Below are positions 16,164 through 25,323 of a DNA stretch of 64,000 bases, in pieces. The notes below the pieces were generated by a model. The model was not told where the DNA came from and ran no database searches. It saw only the letters and a program-made list of their open reading frames with translations. The stretch lies in the NCBI GenBank assembly GCA_045615885.1, contig JAZLFR010000046.1, positions 42,020 through 106,019 of the forward strand, written 5' to 3'. This DNA is from UBA1765 sp045615885 (GTDB lineage Bacteria > Fibrobacterota > Fibrobacteria > Fibrobacterales > Fibrobacteraceae). Within the stretch, counting starts at the first letter, position 1; each line of letters begins with the position of its first letter. The translations under genes and the position numbers were made by a program.

Positions 16164-17504
16164 ATGAGCCAGTTTAAAGCTTATTTCCAGAATATCAACG
16201 GCGAAGATACATACCCGTTGACAGACATCATCTACCGCAGCAAGGTTGACAACAGCCTTTTGGAAGTACATCACGACCGCGAAGCGCTCGCAAGCCGCAG
16301 CCCGGAAGAATGGAAGAAGCTTTTTGCAGAACGCCGCATGAGCTTTAAGCCAGCAGACCAGAGCGGTATCTGGAGCAAGCGCGAAATGGTCCTCCCGGAC
16401 ATGCCGGAAGAAGACATCGTTACCATGCGCGAAGGCTGGAGCCCGCTTTTTGACGCAAGCATTCTCGCCCGCGAACTTGGCATGAAGAAGCTTTCCGTTA
16501 AGCTTTGCGGCAACTCCCACACAGGTTCCTTCAAGGACCTCGGCATGACAGTTCTTGTTAGCCAGGTGAACCACATCATCAAGAAGAACATTCACCCGAT
16601 CGATGCCGTTGCTTGCGCCTCTACAGGTGATACTTCTGCAGCACTTTCCGCTTACTGCGCAAAGGCAGGCATTCCTTCTATCGTGTTCCTCCCGGCAGGC
16701 AAGACAAGTACAGCCCAGCTCATTCAGCCAATCAGCAACGGCAGCATCGTGCTCGCCCTTGACACGGACTTTGACGGTTGCATGAAGATTGTTCAGCAGG
16801 TTACTGCAGACAACCGCATCTACCTTGCAAACTCCATGAACAGTCTCCGCGTCGAAGGCCAAAAGACAATTTCCCCTGAAATCTGCCAGGAACTTGGCTG
16901 GCGCGTTCCAGACACCGTCATTATTCCAGGCGGTAACCTCGGTAACGTTTCTGCACTTGCAAAGGGCTTTGAAGACTGCATGGCCATGGGCCTTATCGAC
17001 CATCTGCCGCGCATCATCGTTGCCCAGGCAGAAAACGCAAACCCGTTCTACCAGGCATACACTCGCGGATTTGACCAGCTTGTTCCGATGCAAGCCAAGA
17101 AGACTCTCGCAAGCGCAATCCAGATCGGCAACCCGGTTAGCTACCCGAAGGCAGTTCGCGCAATCCAGAAGACAAACGGCCTCGTTGTTAGCGTAAACGA
17201 AGAAGAACTCGCAAACGCAGCTCACCGCGCAGACCGCACCGGTCTCTACTGCTGCCCGCACACTGGTGTCGCCCTCGGCGCTCTTGAAAAGCTCCGTGCA
17301 AGCAACACAATTTCTGCAGACGAAGAAGTTGTCGTAATCAGCACCGCTCACGGTCTCAAGTTCACGGAATTCAAGGTGAACTACCACGAAAAGCAGCTTG
17401 AAAACATCGTCTCTAACTTCGCAAACCCAGTGTTCAAGGCAAAGGCAGAAATCGGCCCAGTCATGGACATTTTGAAGAAAGAGATGGCTGCACGACGTCG
17501 CTAG
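16164..17504 (+). CDS. thrC: Threonine synthase
   Basis: This 446-residue PLP enzyme converts O-phosphohomoserine to threonine and phosphate. It has the PLP-lysine motif HTGSFKDLG, the CASTGDTSAA loop, a Gly-rich phosphate-binding loop (VIIPGGNLGNVSALAKG) and a C-terminal STAHGLKF segment. The length suits the shorter bacterial clade. It has its own terminator and no thrA/thrB neighbours; lysC lies about 10 kb downstream on the other strand. Codon use is strongly biased, which creates a long but meaningless open frame on the opposite strand. Confidence 0.93.
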   Translation: MSQFKAYFQNINGEDTYPLTDIIYRSKVDNSLLEVHHDREALASRSPEEWKKLFAERRMSFKPADQSGIWSKREMVLPDMPEEDIVTMREGWSPLFDASILARELGMKKLSVKLCGNSHTGSFKDLGMTVLVSQVNHIIKKNIHPIDAVACASTGDTSAALSAYCAKAGIPSIVFLPAGKTSTAQLIQPISNGSIVLALDTDFDGCMKIVQQVTADNRIYLANSMNSLRVEGQKTISPEICQELGWRVPDTVIIPGGNLGNVSALAKGFEDCMAMGLIDHLPRIIVAQAENANPFYQAYTRGFDQLVPMQAKKTLASAIQIGNPVSYPKAVRAIQKTNGLVVSVNEEELANAAHRADRTGLYCCPHTGVALGALEKLRASNTISADEEVVVISTAHGLKFTEFKVNYHEKQLENIVSNFANPVFKAKAEIGPVMDILKKEMAARRR

Positions 17505-17524
17505 ACAACTTCATTGAGTTCTAC

Positions 17525-17553
17525 AAAAGTCCCCTTCTTGGGGGCTTTTTTTT
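17525..17553 (+). terminator. Rho-independent terminator of thrC
   Basis: AAAAGTCCCC (17525-17534) / GGGGGCTTTT (17540-17549) with a TTCTT loop and a continuing run of T's. Confidence 0.88.
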
Positions 17554-17587
17554 ATGCAGTAAGAAAGTATTTTGTAACTTTGCTGCT

Positions 17588-19633
17588 ATGGACGAGCAGA
17601 AAGAATACAAGACCCTATATCACATCGTTTACCTATCCATTACGACCTTCATGGGCGTACTGATGGCTATAGCTTCCATCGTGCTGAAATGGGGCCCGGC
17701 AGTTGCCTACATCATAGGTCTAGCGCTCGTATTTTCATGGTACTTGCACATTTCCAAAGTTGCATCCAGCAACGCTAGAATCGGCATATACACAATCGAA
17801 GTAGCTCTCGCCCTGCTCTATTACGGTTCCGCAACAACTAGCGTTATCGACATGCCGGTAATCATCTGCCTTTACCTCGTGCTCGCGGCAATCGGCACCA
17901 GCAGAGCGCCGATCTACATTCTTTCCATGGTTTTCCCCCTGGAACTGCTCTACTTGTGCATTGCGGGCGAAATCACGCTCCACATGCCGTTCGTCTTTTA
18001 TTCAAGACTTGCGCTCGGCATTTTGAGCATCATTTGCGCAACCGGAATTTCGCTGTTCCTCAAGAAGACTCAAAAATTTGAAGCCGAACACATGGGCCGC
18101 CTGGAACAGGCGCTCGTCATTGCAAAAGAAGACAACAAGAAATTCATGGAAAGCATTTCCCATGAGCTTCGCACGCCGATCAACGCTGTAAACGGCATGA
18201 GCCAGATTCTTTTGAAGAAGGGGCTTTCCGAAGAAATCCACAGCGCCGTAGATTCCATCTACAAGGCGGGGCGCGTTCTTTCTGAAGACATCGGCAACAT
18301 TCTGGACTATTCCGAAATTCTAACGAACAAGCTGCAGCTTTCAGAAAACGAATACGAAATTCTTTCTGTGGTAAACGACGTATCAACCGGCTTCATTTGG
18401 TACGACGAATACGACTCCATCGAATTTGCGATCGACGTGCAGCCAGACATTCCGACAATGCTTTACGGCGACGAAAACAAGCTGCGCCGAATGTTGATAT
18501 TGCTGCTCAACAACGCCTTCAAGAACGCAAACAACGGCGGTGTCTATCTGGGAATTTCCAGCAAGGAGCAAGACTACGGCATCAACATGAACATTGACGT
18601 GCACAGCACGGGCAAGGGACTTACCAAGCAGGAAATCGAAGAAACCTACCTCAGCTTCAACACTGAACAAAACCTTGTCAAGGGCAACTACGGCCTGGAC
18701 CTCAGCCTGATTGTCGTGCACGGCATCGTTGCGAAGATGGGTGGCTTCATGAAAATCGACAGCAAGGAAGGCTACGACACGCATGTCCACATTTCCATTC
18801 CGCAAAAGGTAATTAGCCCAAGACCTGCGCTCGTCCTCGAAAGTGCCGAAAAGTACAAGATCGTTTACTACTTCAACCAAGACAAGTATTCCACCCCGCT
18901 CATCGAAGAGTTCTACAATAAGCTCGTAGAAAATGTCCGGAGGATTGTCGGCGTAGAAATCATTGAGGCGGACTCGCTCAGCCGTTTAAAAACGATAGTT
19001 TCTACCAAGAACATAACACATGTGTTCGTGGCCGAATGGGAATATAAGATTGACCCGGAATACTTTGAAGAACTCAGCCGCAAAATCCACACCAGTGTTT
19101 TTGCAAGCAAAAAGTTCACCACCCCGGCAGGCAGCCAGGTTCGCATTTTCAGAAAGCCGGTCTATATGCTTTCTGTAATCAACAGCTTGAACTCCATGAC
19201 TCCGGGCCAAATGGAATTCCACCACACAAACATCGTAGAGAACGCATCGTTCCCGAACATGCGCGCTCTCATCGTCGATGACGACGCCCTCAATTTGCGA
19301 GTGTCTCGCGAAATACTGCAGGAATTCGGAATCGACGCACAAACGGCAAATAGTGGCGAAGGTGCAATTGAGCGCTGCACCTTCGAAGAATTCGACATCA
19401 TCTTCATGGACTACATGATGCGCGGCATGAACGGCATTGAATGCATGAAGAAGATTCACGAAATCAGAAGCGCCCGCTACAAGGCAATCCCGATTATCGC
19501 ACTCACGGCAAACGCAGTGAGCGGTGCCCGCGACATGCTCCTTAGCGAAGGCTTCGACGACTTTATTCCAAAGCCAATCGAAATGTCGCACCTTGTTCGC
19601 GTATTGAAGAAGTTCTATAAGGGGGCAAAATGA
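17588..19633 (+). CDS. Membrane hybrid histidine kinase with C-terminal receiver
   Basis: The 681-residue protein has about five N-terminal membrane segments (roughly 15-155) without a large periplasmic domain. A HisKA domain follows (ISHELRTPINAVNGM, His192), then an ATPase domain (about 290-400). That domain looks weakened: the usual DTGxG is HSTGKGL and the GTGLGL box reads GNYGLDLSL. An unannotated 120-residue region precedes a receiver (ALIVDDDALNLRVS, phospho-acceptor Asp608 in IIFMDYMM, KP at the end). Its stop overlaps the start of the next kinase by 4 nt (ATGA), so the two are probably made together and may form one phosphorelay. The signal sensed is unknown. Confidence 0.87.
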   Translation: MDEQKEYKTLYHIVYLSITTFMGVLMAIASIVLKWGPAVAYIIGLALVFSWYLHISKVASSNARIGIYTIEVALALLYYGSATTSVIDMPVIICLYLVLAAIGTSRAPIYILSMVFPLELLYLCIAGEITLHMPFVFYSRLALGILSIICATGISLFLKKTQKFEAEHMGRLEQALVIAKEDNKKFMESISHELRTPINAVNGMSQILLKKGLSEEIHSAVDSIYKAGRVLSEDIGNILDYSEILTNKLQLSENEYEILSVVNDVSTGFIWYDEYDSIEFAIDVQPDIPTMLYGDENKLRRMLILLLNNAFKNANNGGVYLGISSKEQDYGINMNIDVHSTGKGLTKQEIEETYLSFNTEQNLVKGNYGLDLSLIVVHGIVAKMGGFMKIDSKEGYDTHVHISIPQKVISPRPALVLESAEKYKIVYYFNQDKYSTPLIEEFYNKLVENVRRIVGVEIIEADSLSRLKTIVSTKNITHVFVAEWEYKIDPEYFEELSRKIHTSVFASKKFTTPAGSQVRIFRKPVYMLSVINSLNSMTPGQMEFHHTNIVENASFPNMRALIVDDDALNLRVSREILQEFGIDAQTANSGEGAIERCTFEEFDIIFMDYMMRGMNGIECMKKIHEIRSARYKAIPIIALTANAVSGARDMLLSEGFDDFIPKPIEMSHLVRVLKKFYKGAK

Positions 19634-22600
19634 GAGAACGCAGCCGAGTCTTGATTTCTGTGGACAGCCTTTCGGACCTGCCACCAGACCTTGCCCAAAA
19701 ATTCGATATTTCAGTAATGCCTTTTTACGTGCAAACTACAAAGGGGCATTTTCTGGACGGCATAGACATTGACCAGCACGACCTGTTGCTCTACATGAAG
19801 CAAGAAGGTTCAAGAGCTGTTTCTGAAGCGCCGTCCCCAAGCGAATACAAAGCCTATTTTGAAGCCAAGCGCCGCACTGCAGACTACGTGATCCATTTCA
19901 ACATGGGCCGCAATGCAAGCCGCGGCTACGCCTCTGCAAGCAAAGCTGCCGAAGAGCTGCGCAATGTGTTCGTCATTGACACGCCTCTCGTTTCAAGCGG
20001 CCTGGGCCTTGCCGCAATCGAAGCGTCCAAGCTTGCGCAAAAAGGTTTGTCCGCCCAAGACATTCTCAAGCGGCTCCCAGCCATTTTCAAAAAGATTTCG
20101 ATAAGTTTCATAGTCAAGGAAACCTCGTCCCTTACTAAAAGTGGAAACATCAGCCCGCGCGTAAAAAAACTCTGTGACCGTTTGCTGCTGCACCCGTGCA
20201 TCAAGCCGAAGGGTACAAAGCTTGCCGTCGGCAACATCTTCATGGGCAAATGGCAGAGTGTCATCAAAAAGTACATTGCACACTGCTTGCGTTTTTCCCA
20301 ATACCTCGACAAGAGAGTCATCTTCATCGTCCATTCCGGTCTTTCCGTAGATGAACTGTCTTCGATAAAAAATCAGGTCGAAGAGTATTGCCATTTTGAA
20401 AAGGTCATCATTCAGGAAGCTTCTGCCACAATTTCTGCCAATGCCGGCGAAGGCGCATTCGCCCTCGTCTATATGTACCAAAGAAACGAAGGCAAGGACT
20501 TTGCAGAAGAAAGCAAGGGCAACGCGATTTCCGACAGGGTCAAGAAAGCATTCAAGCTCATTTCCGGCACCATATTGAAGGAAGATTTCAGCATTCGCCA
20601 CAAGCTAACGAACCTCATCATGCTCGCCACTTTTTTGGGCGGCGCAATTTCGACAATCGTCACATTGTTCGAAGGCGAATGGTATTCTTCCATAGCTACA
20701 GGCAGCGCAATGCTTATCGTATTGCTAGCCATGTACCTCTCCGTGCTCAAGAACAACATTCGCGCGGCAGCATTCCTGATTACAATCGTAATCAACATAT
20801 TCATTTTCCCGCTCATGTTCTTTACCTCGGGCGGCCTAGCTTCCGGCATGCCTTTGTGGTTCCTGCTCGGGCTTGTCATTACATGGCTATTGTTCGAAGG
20901 CAAGGAATGCGCGCTCATGGTTTCTGCAAACCTTGCAGTAGTCATCGCAACGCTTTTCTACGCGCACATGCACCCAGACTATGTTGCAAAAGTTTCCATG
21001 GAATATACGCTAGCCGATGTTTTGCAAGGCATTCTGTTCGTGTCTTGCATCTTTGGTGCCACATTCAAATACCAGAGCCACATCTACGAAAAGCAGCGTA
21101 AAAAATACGAAGAACGCGACAAGGAACTGCAGGCGGCAAACAAGGCTAAAAGCACATTCCTTGCCAACATGAGCCACGAAATCCGCACGCCAATCAACGG
21201 TATTATCGGCATGGATTCCATGCTCATGAAGGAGCGCGGCGATGACCAGGTGACGCTTGAATATGCAAAGAACATTCAAACGGCAAGCAACGCCCTGCTC
21301 ACAATCGTCAACGACATTCTTGACATTTCAAAAATTGAATCCGGCAAGCTCGAGCTCATTCCGGTCGATTACAAAATTTTCAACCTGATCAACGATTCCC
21401 ACAACCTGTCGGCCCAGAGGGCAATCAACAAGGGCTTGAACTTTACGCTCGACATTAGCGAAGACTTGCCATCGGAACTTACCGGCGACGAAGTTCGCGT
21501 GCGCCAGATCATAAACAACCTGCTTTCCAACGCAATCAAATACACAGAACAAGGGTCTGTCCAGCTTTCCGTTTACCACCGCGCCATGAGCGACGCCCAA
21601 ATCACGCTCTGCATCGAAGTTTCAGACACAGGCATGGGCATCAAGAAAGAAAATCTGGATATTTTGTTCGACAGTTTTACGCGCCTCGACGAAAAGAAGA
21701 ACAGAAACATCGAAGGAACCGGCCTTGGCTTGAACCTGACCCAGAATCTCGTTCACATGATGGGTGGCGAAATTTCTGTCGATAGCGTTTACAACGAGGG
21801 CTCCACATTCAAAGTCCGCATTCCGCAAAAAATCAAGAGACGCGAACCGCTCGGCAACTTTGAAGAACTGCAAAAGCAGCTGCTCCTTGAAAAGCAGGAA
21901 CAGACAGTTTCGTTTACCGCCCCGCAGGCAAAGGCTCTCGTCGTTGACGATGTGAAGATGAACCTGCTCGTGGCCAAAGGCTTCTTGAAAGAAACCCAAA
22001 TGCAGGTCGATACTTCGCTTTCTGGCCAGGAAGCTTTGAAGATGATTGAAGAAAAGAAATACGACATCATCTTCCTAGACCACATGATGCCTGTCATGGA
22101 CGGCATCGAAGTGTTCCGTGCAATCAAGGCGATGCCAAGCGACAGCCTGAACGCAAACACTCCAATCGTCATTCTTACTGCAAACGCAGTTCTTGGCGAA
22201 AAGGAAGAATACCTGCGAGTTGGCTTTGACGATTACCTTTCCAAGCCGCTGCAGGAACAGGAATTGATACGAGTCCTCAAGAAGTTCCTTGCAGAACAGA
22301 ATGCGGCTCCCAAGGCTCCTGTCGAAAACATTGCAGAAGACATTGCAAAAAGCACAGTCGCGACGCAGCCGGTTATAGAACCTGCAGCCATCGAGGAACC
22401 TGTAGCAAAGACGGAAGAACTCGCTGAGCCTCCGCAAAAAATTTCGCTGGAAGAAGTGCCCGGCATCGATACGAAGGTAGGCATGTCTTACGCCATGAAC
22501 GACAAGGATCTGTACAGGGAACTCGTCGAAGAATACCTGAACGGAAACAAGCACCAGGTTCTGCAAGACGCCTACGAAAGCGCAAACTGGACTGACTACA

Positions 22601-22782
22601 TGATCAATGTCCACGCGCTCAAGAGCACATCTTTAAGCATAGGGGCAAAGGAACTTTCGGAACATGCAAAGGCTATGGAGCAGGCTTGCAAAGACAATAA
22701 CCCGGCCTTTGTGCACGCCAACCACGAAAGCCTCATGAACGAGTACGAAACGCTCCTCGGCTGGCTGAAGAAAGTGATGTAG
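19630..22782 (+). CDS. DegV domain-histidine kinase-receiver-Hpt fusion protein
   Basis: This 1050-residue protein combines modules rarely seen together. Residues 1-285 match DegV/EDD fatty-acid-binding proteins (SVDSLSDLPPDLAQKFDISV at the start, VIDTPLVSSGLGLAAIEASK, SGNISPRVKKL and a final ANAGEGAFALVY, where most DegV proteins have H.GPGA). Five or six membrane segments occupy about 320-480. A HisKA domain has NMSHEIRTPINGIIGM (His516), and the ATPase has DTGMGI and GTGLGL. A receiver follows with FLDHMMPVMDG (Asp817), and an Hpt domain has VHALKSTSLSIGA (His995). Every phosphorelay residue is present. Since DegV binds fatty acids, the N-terminus may be a cytosolic lipid sensor; that is inference. 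The start overlaps the upstream kinase by 4 nt. Confidence 0.9.
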   Translation: MRERSRVLISVDSLSDLPPDLAQKFDISVMPFYVQTTKGHFLDGIDIDQHDLLLYMKQEGSRAVSEAPSPSEYKAYFEAKRRTADYVIHFNMGRNASRGYASASKAAEELRNVFVIDTPLVSSGLGLAAIEASKLAQKGLSAQDILKRLPAIFKKISISFIVKETSSLTKSGNISPRVKKLCDRLLLHPCIKPKGTKLAVGNIFMGKWQSVIKKYIAHCLRFSQYLDKRVIFIVHSGLSVDELSSIKNQVEEYCHFEKVIIQEASATISANAGEGAFALVYMYQRNEGKDFAEESKGNAISDRVKKAFKLISGTILKEDFSIRHKLTNLIMLATFLGGAISTIVTLFEGEWYSSIATGSAMLIVLLAMYLSVLKNNIRAAAFLITIVINIFIFPLMFFTSGGLASGMPLWFLLGLVITWLLFEGKECALMVSANLAVVIATLFYAHMHPDYVAKVSMEYTLADVLQGILFVSCIFGATFKYQSHIYEKQRKKYEERDKELQAANKAKSTFLANMSHEIRTPINGIIGMDSMLMKERGDDQVTLEYAKNIQTASNALLTIVNDILDISKIESGKLELIPVDYKIFNLINDSHNLSAQRAINKGLNFTLDISEDLPSELTGDEVRVRQIINNLLSNAIKYTEQGSVQLSVYHRAMSDAQITLCIEVSDTGMGIKKENLDILFDSFTRLDEKKNRNIEGTGLGLNLTQNLVHMMGGEISVDSVYNEGSTFKVRIPQKIKRREPLGNFEELQKQLLLEKQEQTVSFTAPQAKALVVDDVKMNLLVAKGFLKETQMQVDTSLSGQEALKMIEEKKYDIIFLDHMMPVMDGIEVFRAIKAMPSDSLNANTPIVILTANAVLGEKEEYLRVGFDDYLSKPLQEQELIRVLKKFLAEQNAAPKAPVENIAEDIAKSTVATQPVIEPAAIEEPVAKTEELAEPPQKISLEEVPGIDTKVGMSYAMNDKDLYRELVEEYLNGNKHQVLQDAYESANWTDYMINVHALKSTSLSIGAKELSEHAKAMEQACKDNNPAFVHANHESLMNEYETLLGWLKKVM

Positions 22783-22950
22783 GGGGTAGGATCTAGTGAT
22801 TAGACGAAAGACGAGAGATTTTTTTTAGTTATTAGTCATTAGTTGTTAGTTACTAGCTCCAGGCGCATTCAAGTTTCTGGTTTCTAGTTTCTGACTCCCG
22901 ACTCCTGACTCCTGTTTTCTGTCTTCTGTTTTCTGTTCTCTATTCCCAAT
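22783..22950. repeat. Intergenic repeats running into the RNA methyltransferase 3' end
   Basis: GGGTAGGATCTAGTGATTAGACGAAAGACGAGAG is followed by TTAGTTATTAGTCATTAGTTG units and then GACTCCCGACTCCTGACTCCTGTTTTCTGTCTTCTG. The same repeat families occur near 29725, 32650, 40490 and 51810. The right half (22846-22950) encodes the last residues of the methyltransferase. Confidence 0.65.
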
Positions 22951-23682
22951 CAGCTGCTGTTCGAGCTTGGCGGGGAGCTTCGCCAGGTTGCGTACAAGAC
23001 CGTAGATTGCAGAAAGTTCATTGCGTGTCGGCTGCAGGCGCTGCACCATGGTAGAAACAAACTTTTCGCGCCACACCTGGTCCTTGTATTGTCCGGTCAA
23101 ATTGCGTTCCAGGAACTGCTTAAAACTTTCAACCTGCTGGATCGTAGCCTTGCCTGTTTCAGCAACGCCTCGTGTCGGGCGCTTTGCACGGCCATTGCCA
23201 TTGCCTAGCGAGCCCGAACGGCAAAGCTCGTAAAGGCCAGCAGTCACCGCCTGCCCAAGATTCAGGCTCATGAGCCCAGGCACAGGAATTTCGCACTGGT
23301 AGGAACATGCGTTCACTTCTTCCAAGGCAAGCCCGCAAGATTCACGACCAAACACGAGCGCGACAGTCCCGTCTTCAGGAATATAGTCCGCAATTTCGGG
23401 GAGCATGAAATGCTTTGTAGGGCAGCCAAAAACGCGACGGCTAAAAGCAATGGCGCACTGGCAATCAGCAATGGCTTCGGCAAAGGTATGCACCACTTTT
23501 GCATTGTCCAAAATATCGTGGGAGTTGGCTGCAGTGCGGTACGACTTGTCGTTCACGGTCTTTTGCGACTTGGGGTAAACGATGTGCAAATCAGAAATGG
23601 CATTGCAGTGCATGGCACGAGCAACAAAGCCCACATTGTGCGGGTGTTCGGGTTCTACAAGTACAACTCTAAATTTTGGCAT
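22846..23682 (-). CDS. TrmH/TrmJ-type (SpoU) RNA methyltransferase
   Basis: The 278-residue SPOUT-fold enzyme starts at ATG 23682 (MPKFRVVLVEPEHPHNVG), the canonical TrmJ/LasT opening. The cofactor knot motifs VALVFGRESCGL and CEIPVPGLMSLNLGQAV are intact. TrmJ-like enzymes add 2'-O-methyl groups to tRNA (position 32) using SAM. Its start overlaps the end of trmB by 14 nt. The final 35 residues (IGNREQKTEDRKQESGVG and beyond) are encoded by intergenic repeat DNA and are unlikely to be functional. The exact substrate is uncertain, so I give no symbol. Confidence 0.85.
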   Translation of the reverse strand: MPKFRVVLVEPEHPHNVGFVARAMHCNAISDLHIVYPKSQKTVNDKSYRTAANSHDILDNAKVVHTFAEAIADCQCAIAFSRRVFGCPTKHFMLPEIADYIPEDGTVALVFGRESCGLALEEVNACSYQCEIPVPGLMSLNLGQAVTAGLYELCRSGSLGNGNGRAKRPTRGVAETGKATIQQVESFKQFLERNLTGQYKDQVWREKFVSTMVQRLQPTRNELSAIYGLVRNLAKLPAKLEQQLIGNREQKTEDRKQESGVGSQKLETRNLNAPGASN

Positions 23683-24394
23683 ACACAACCTTCCATAATT
23701 TTTGCCCGGCGTCTGCATACTTTTCTTCAAAGGCAGTTTCTGGGACTTCGGGGACAAATTCACTCAAGCGCACGTCGCACTTCATTTGCAACTCACAGCA
23801 TGCTATCTGGGCGGCCATGGCAAATTCTTCTGCATATATTTTCCAGTTGGTGCGCAGCTCCATGCTTGGAGCAAGCTTCAGCAATGCAGGGAACACAGGG
23901 CTTAAGTGAAAACGCCTTGTAGCTTCGCTCGCCTTCGGCCATGGGTTCGGGTAGAATACGGCATGGTGCTGTATGTTCCAGCCGGCCTCTAGCGCAAGCC
24001 TCCAAAAGTCCAGAAGTTCCGCGCGCACAAATAAAATTCGCTCTGCAAGTTTCGATGTTTCCGAATTCTGCAGGGCTGCCTTCGTCAGGCGAACCTGGGA
24101 CTTGTCAACAGCGACGACTACCGCATCCGGGAAACGCGCCGCAAGTGCAAAGCTGGAGCGACCCGTGCCACAGCCAGAATCAAGCACCACAGGCCTACCG
24201 GCAGCCCTCACAAACGCATCGGCCTCGGCAAAGGCAGCCACCGTGTGTTCAGCGAAGGGGCGCCTGAATTCCGTATGGACATACCGCAAAACAAGCGCTT
24301 CCAAATGTTCAAAAACGCCGTTCTGGTTGGTTGTCACTTCGCGGGCACCGCTAAACTTCTGTCCCTGATTCTGCATAATCAACTTACCAGCCAT
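23669..24394 (-). CDS. trmB: tRNA (guanine-N7-)-methyltransferase
   Basis: TrmB methylates N7 of guanosine 46 in tRNA with SAM. The 241-residue protein shows the SAM-binding loop LDSGCGTGRSSFALA, an acidic residue in VVAVDKSQ, and the diagnostic FYPNPWPKASEATRRFH motif (consensus NPDPWPKxRHxKRR). Several consensus basic residues differ, so it is a divergent member. The start could be ATG 24394 or ATG 24376 (MQNQGQKF); the latter has GGTAAG upstream. It overlaps the downstream RNA methyltransferase, giving a small tRNA-modification operon. Confidence 0.82.
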   Translation of the reverse strand: MAGKLIMQNQGQKFSGAREVTTNQNGVFEHLEALVLRYVHTEFRRPFAEHTVAAFAEADAFVRAAGRPVVLDSGCGTGRSSFALAARFPDAVVVAVDKSQVRLTKAALQNSETSKLAERILFVRAELLDFWRLALEAGWNIQHHAVFYPNPWPKASEATRRFHLSPVFPALLKLAPSMELRTNWKIYAEEFAMAAQIACCELQMKCDVRLSEFVPEVPETAFEEKYADAGQKLWKVVYAKI

Positions 24395-24476
24395 TAAATT
24401 AGAAAATTAGACGCTTATCTGCTCAATTTTCATTAGCATCTTCCCCAAGCACCTTTGCTTTTGTTACTTTGTGAAT

Positions 24477-25247
24477 ATGGAATACAAGAATATTGTGGGG
24501 CTTGTAGGCCCGGATATATTGAACGATCTTGAAAAAGGCAACGCAGAAATCGCAGACGCCGTTGCCACATGCGACATATTAGAAATCCGTTACGACTGGT
24601 TCCAAGACACTAAGACCTGGCCCGGCATTTCGGCAAGGCTCCGCAAGGCTGCTCCAAAACAACTGCAACTCGGTACCATACGACTTGCCGAAGACGGCGG
24701 CAAGCTCGAAAACAGCAAGGCTCCAGAACGCCTCAACCAATGGAAGGCAATCCTTGCAGAAGCCGAGGTTCCAAACATACTGGACATCGAATACAACCAT
24801 GTAGACCAGTTCCAGCGCGTGCAAGCCCTCGCCAAATCCAAGGATGTTGACTTAATAATTTCTACGCACGACTTTACCGGCATCCCCGACGACGAAGATA
24901 TGGACAGCCTCGTGCAGATAGCGCAGTATCTGAACGCAAGCGGCATAAAAATCGCCGCCATGAGCGTAGAACTCGGCGACACGGCCCCGCTCTACAGGTT
25001 CCTAAAGCGAAATTCCCAAAAGTTCAAGTACTGTTCCGCCTTCGCCATGGGCGAAACCGGCCAAGCCAGCCGCATCGCGACGCTCCAAAAGGGAGGCAAC
25101 TTATCTTACGGTTCCTTTGGCGAATCGAATGTTCCAGGCCAAATTTCTGTAACAAAAATGCGAGAAATCCTCAAAAAGTTGCCATCTACAGCATCAGAAT
25201 CACTCATTTTTGAAATTTTGGGTAAAAATTTTGATTTTAGCGAATAA
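24477..25247 (+). CDS. aroD: Type I 3-dehydroquinate dehydratase
   Basis: AroD converts 3-dehydroquinate to 3-dehydroshikimate in the shikimate pathway through a Schiff base. The 256-residue protein has LEIRYDWF near the N-terminus, the catalytic His in ISTHDFTG (His131), the Schiff-base Lys in SGIKIAAM (Lys158) and the lid SYGSFGESNVPGQI. I chose ATG 24477; a GTG two codons earlier is also in frame. It is a single gene, followed by a PTS IIA gene. Confidence 0.9.
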   Translation: MEYKNIVGLVGPDILNDLEKGNAEIADAVATCDILEIRYDWFQDTKTWPGISARLRKAAPKQLQLGTIRLAEDGGKLENSKAPERLNQWKAILAEAEVPNILDIEYNHVDQFQRVQALAKSKDVDLIISTHDFTGIPDDEDMDSLVQIAQYLNASGIKIAAMSVELGDTAPLYRFLKRNSQKFKYCSAFAMGETGQASRIATLQKGGNLSYGSFGESNVPGQISVTKMREILKKLPSTASESLIFEILGKNFDFSE

Positions 25248-25253
25248 AAAGCA

Positions 25254-25266
25254 TTCCAACTTGGAA
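25254..25266. promoter_or_regulatory. Inverted repeat TTCCAA-C-TTGGAA upstream of the PTS IIA gene
   Basis: A perfect 6-bp inverted repeat with a 1-nt spacer lies about 58 nt upstream of the PTS IIA start, between it and the aroD stop. It could be an operator, but it occurs once here and no regulator is known. Confidence 0.3.
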
Positions 25267-25323
25267 CATTTTGTGTAGATTTTGCTAACATAGAGTTTAT
25301 CGTTATTTCCAGAGGCTTATTTT

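Noticed and set aside
16158..17387. Long minus-strand open frame opposite thrC
   Set aside because: It mirrors a clear gene. Strong codon bias that avoids TTA, CTA and TCA removes stops from the opposite strand; the peptide is Cys/Val-rich with no family signature.
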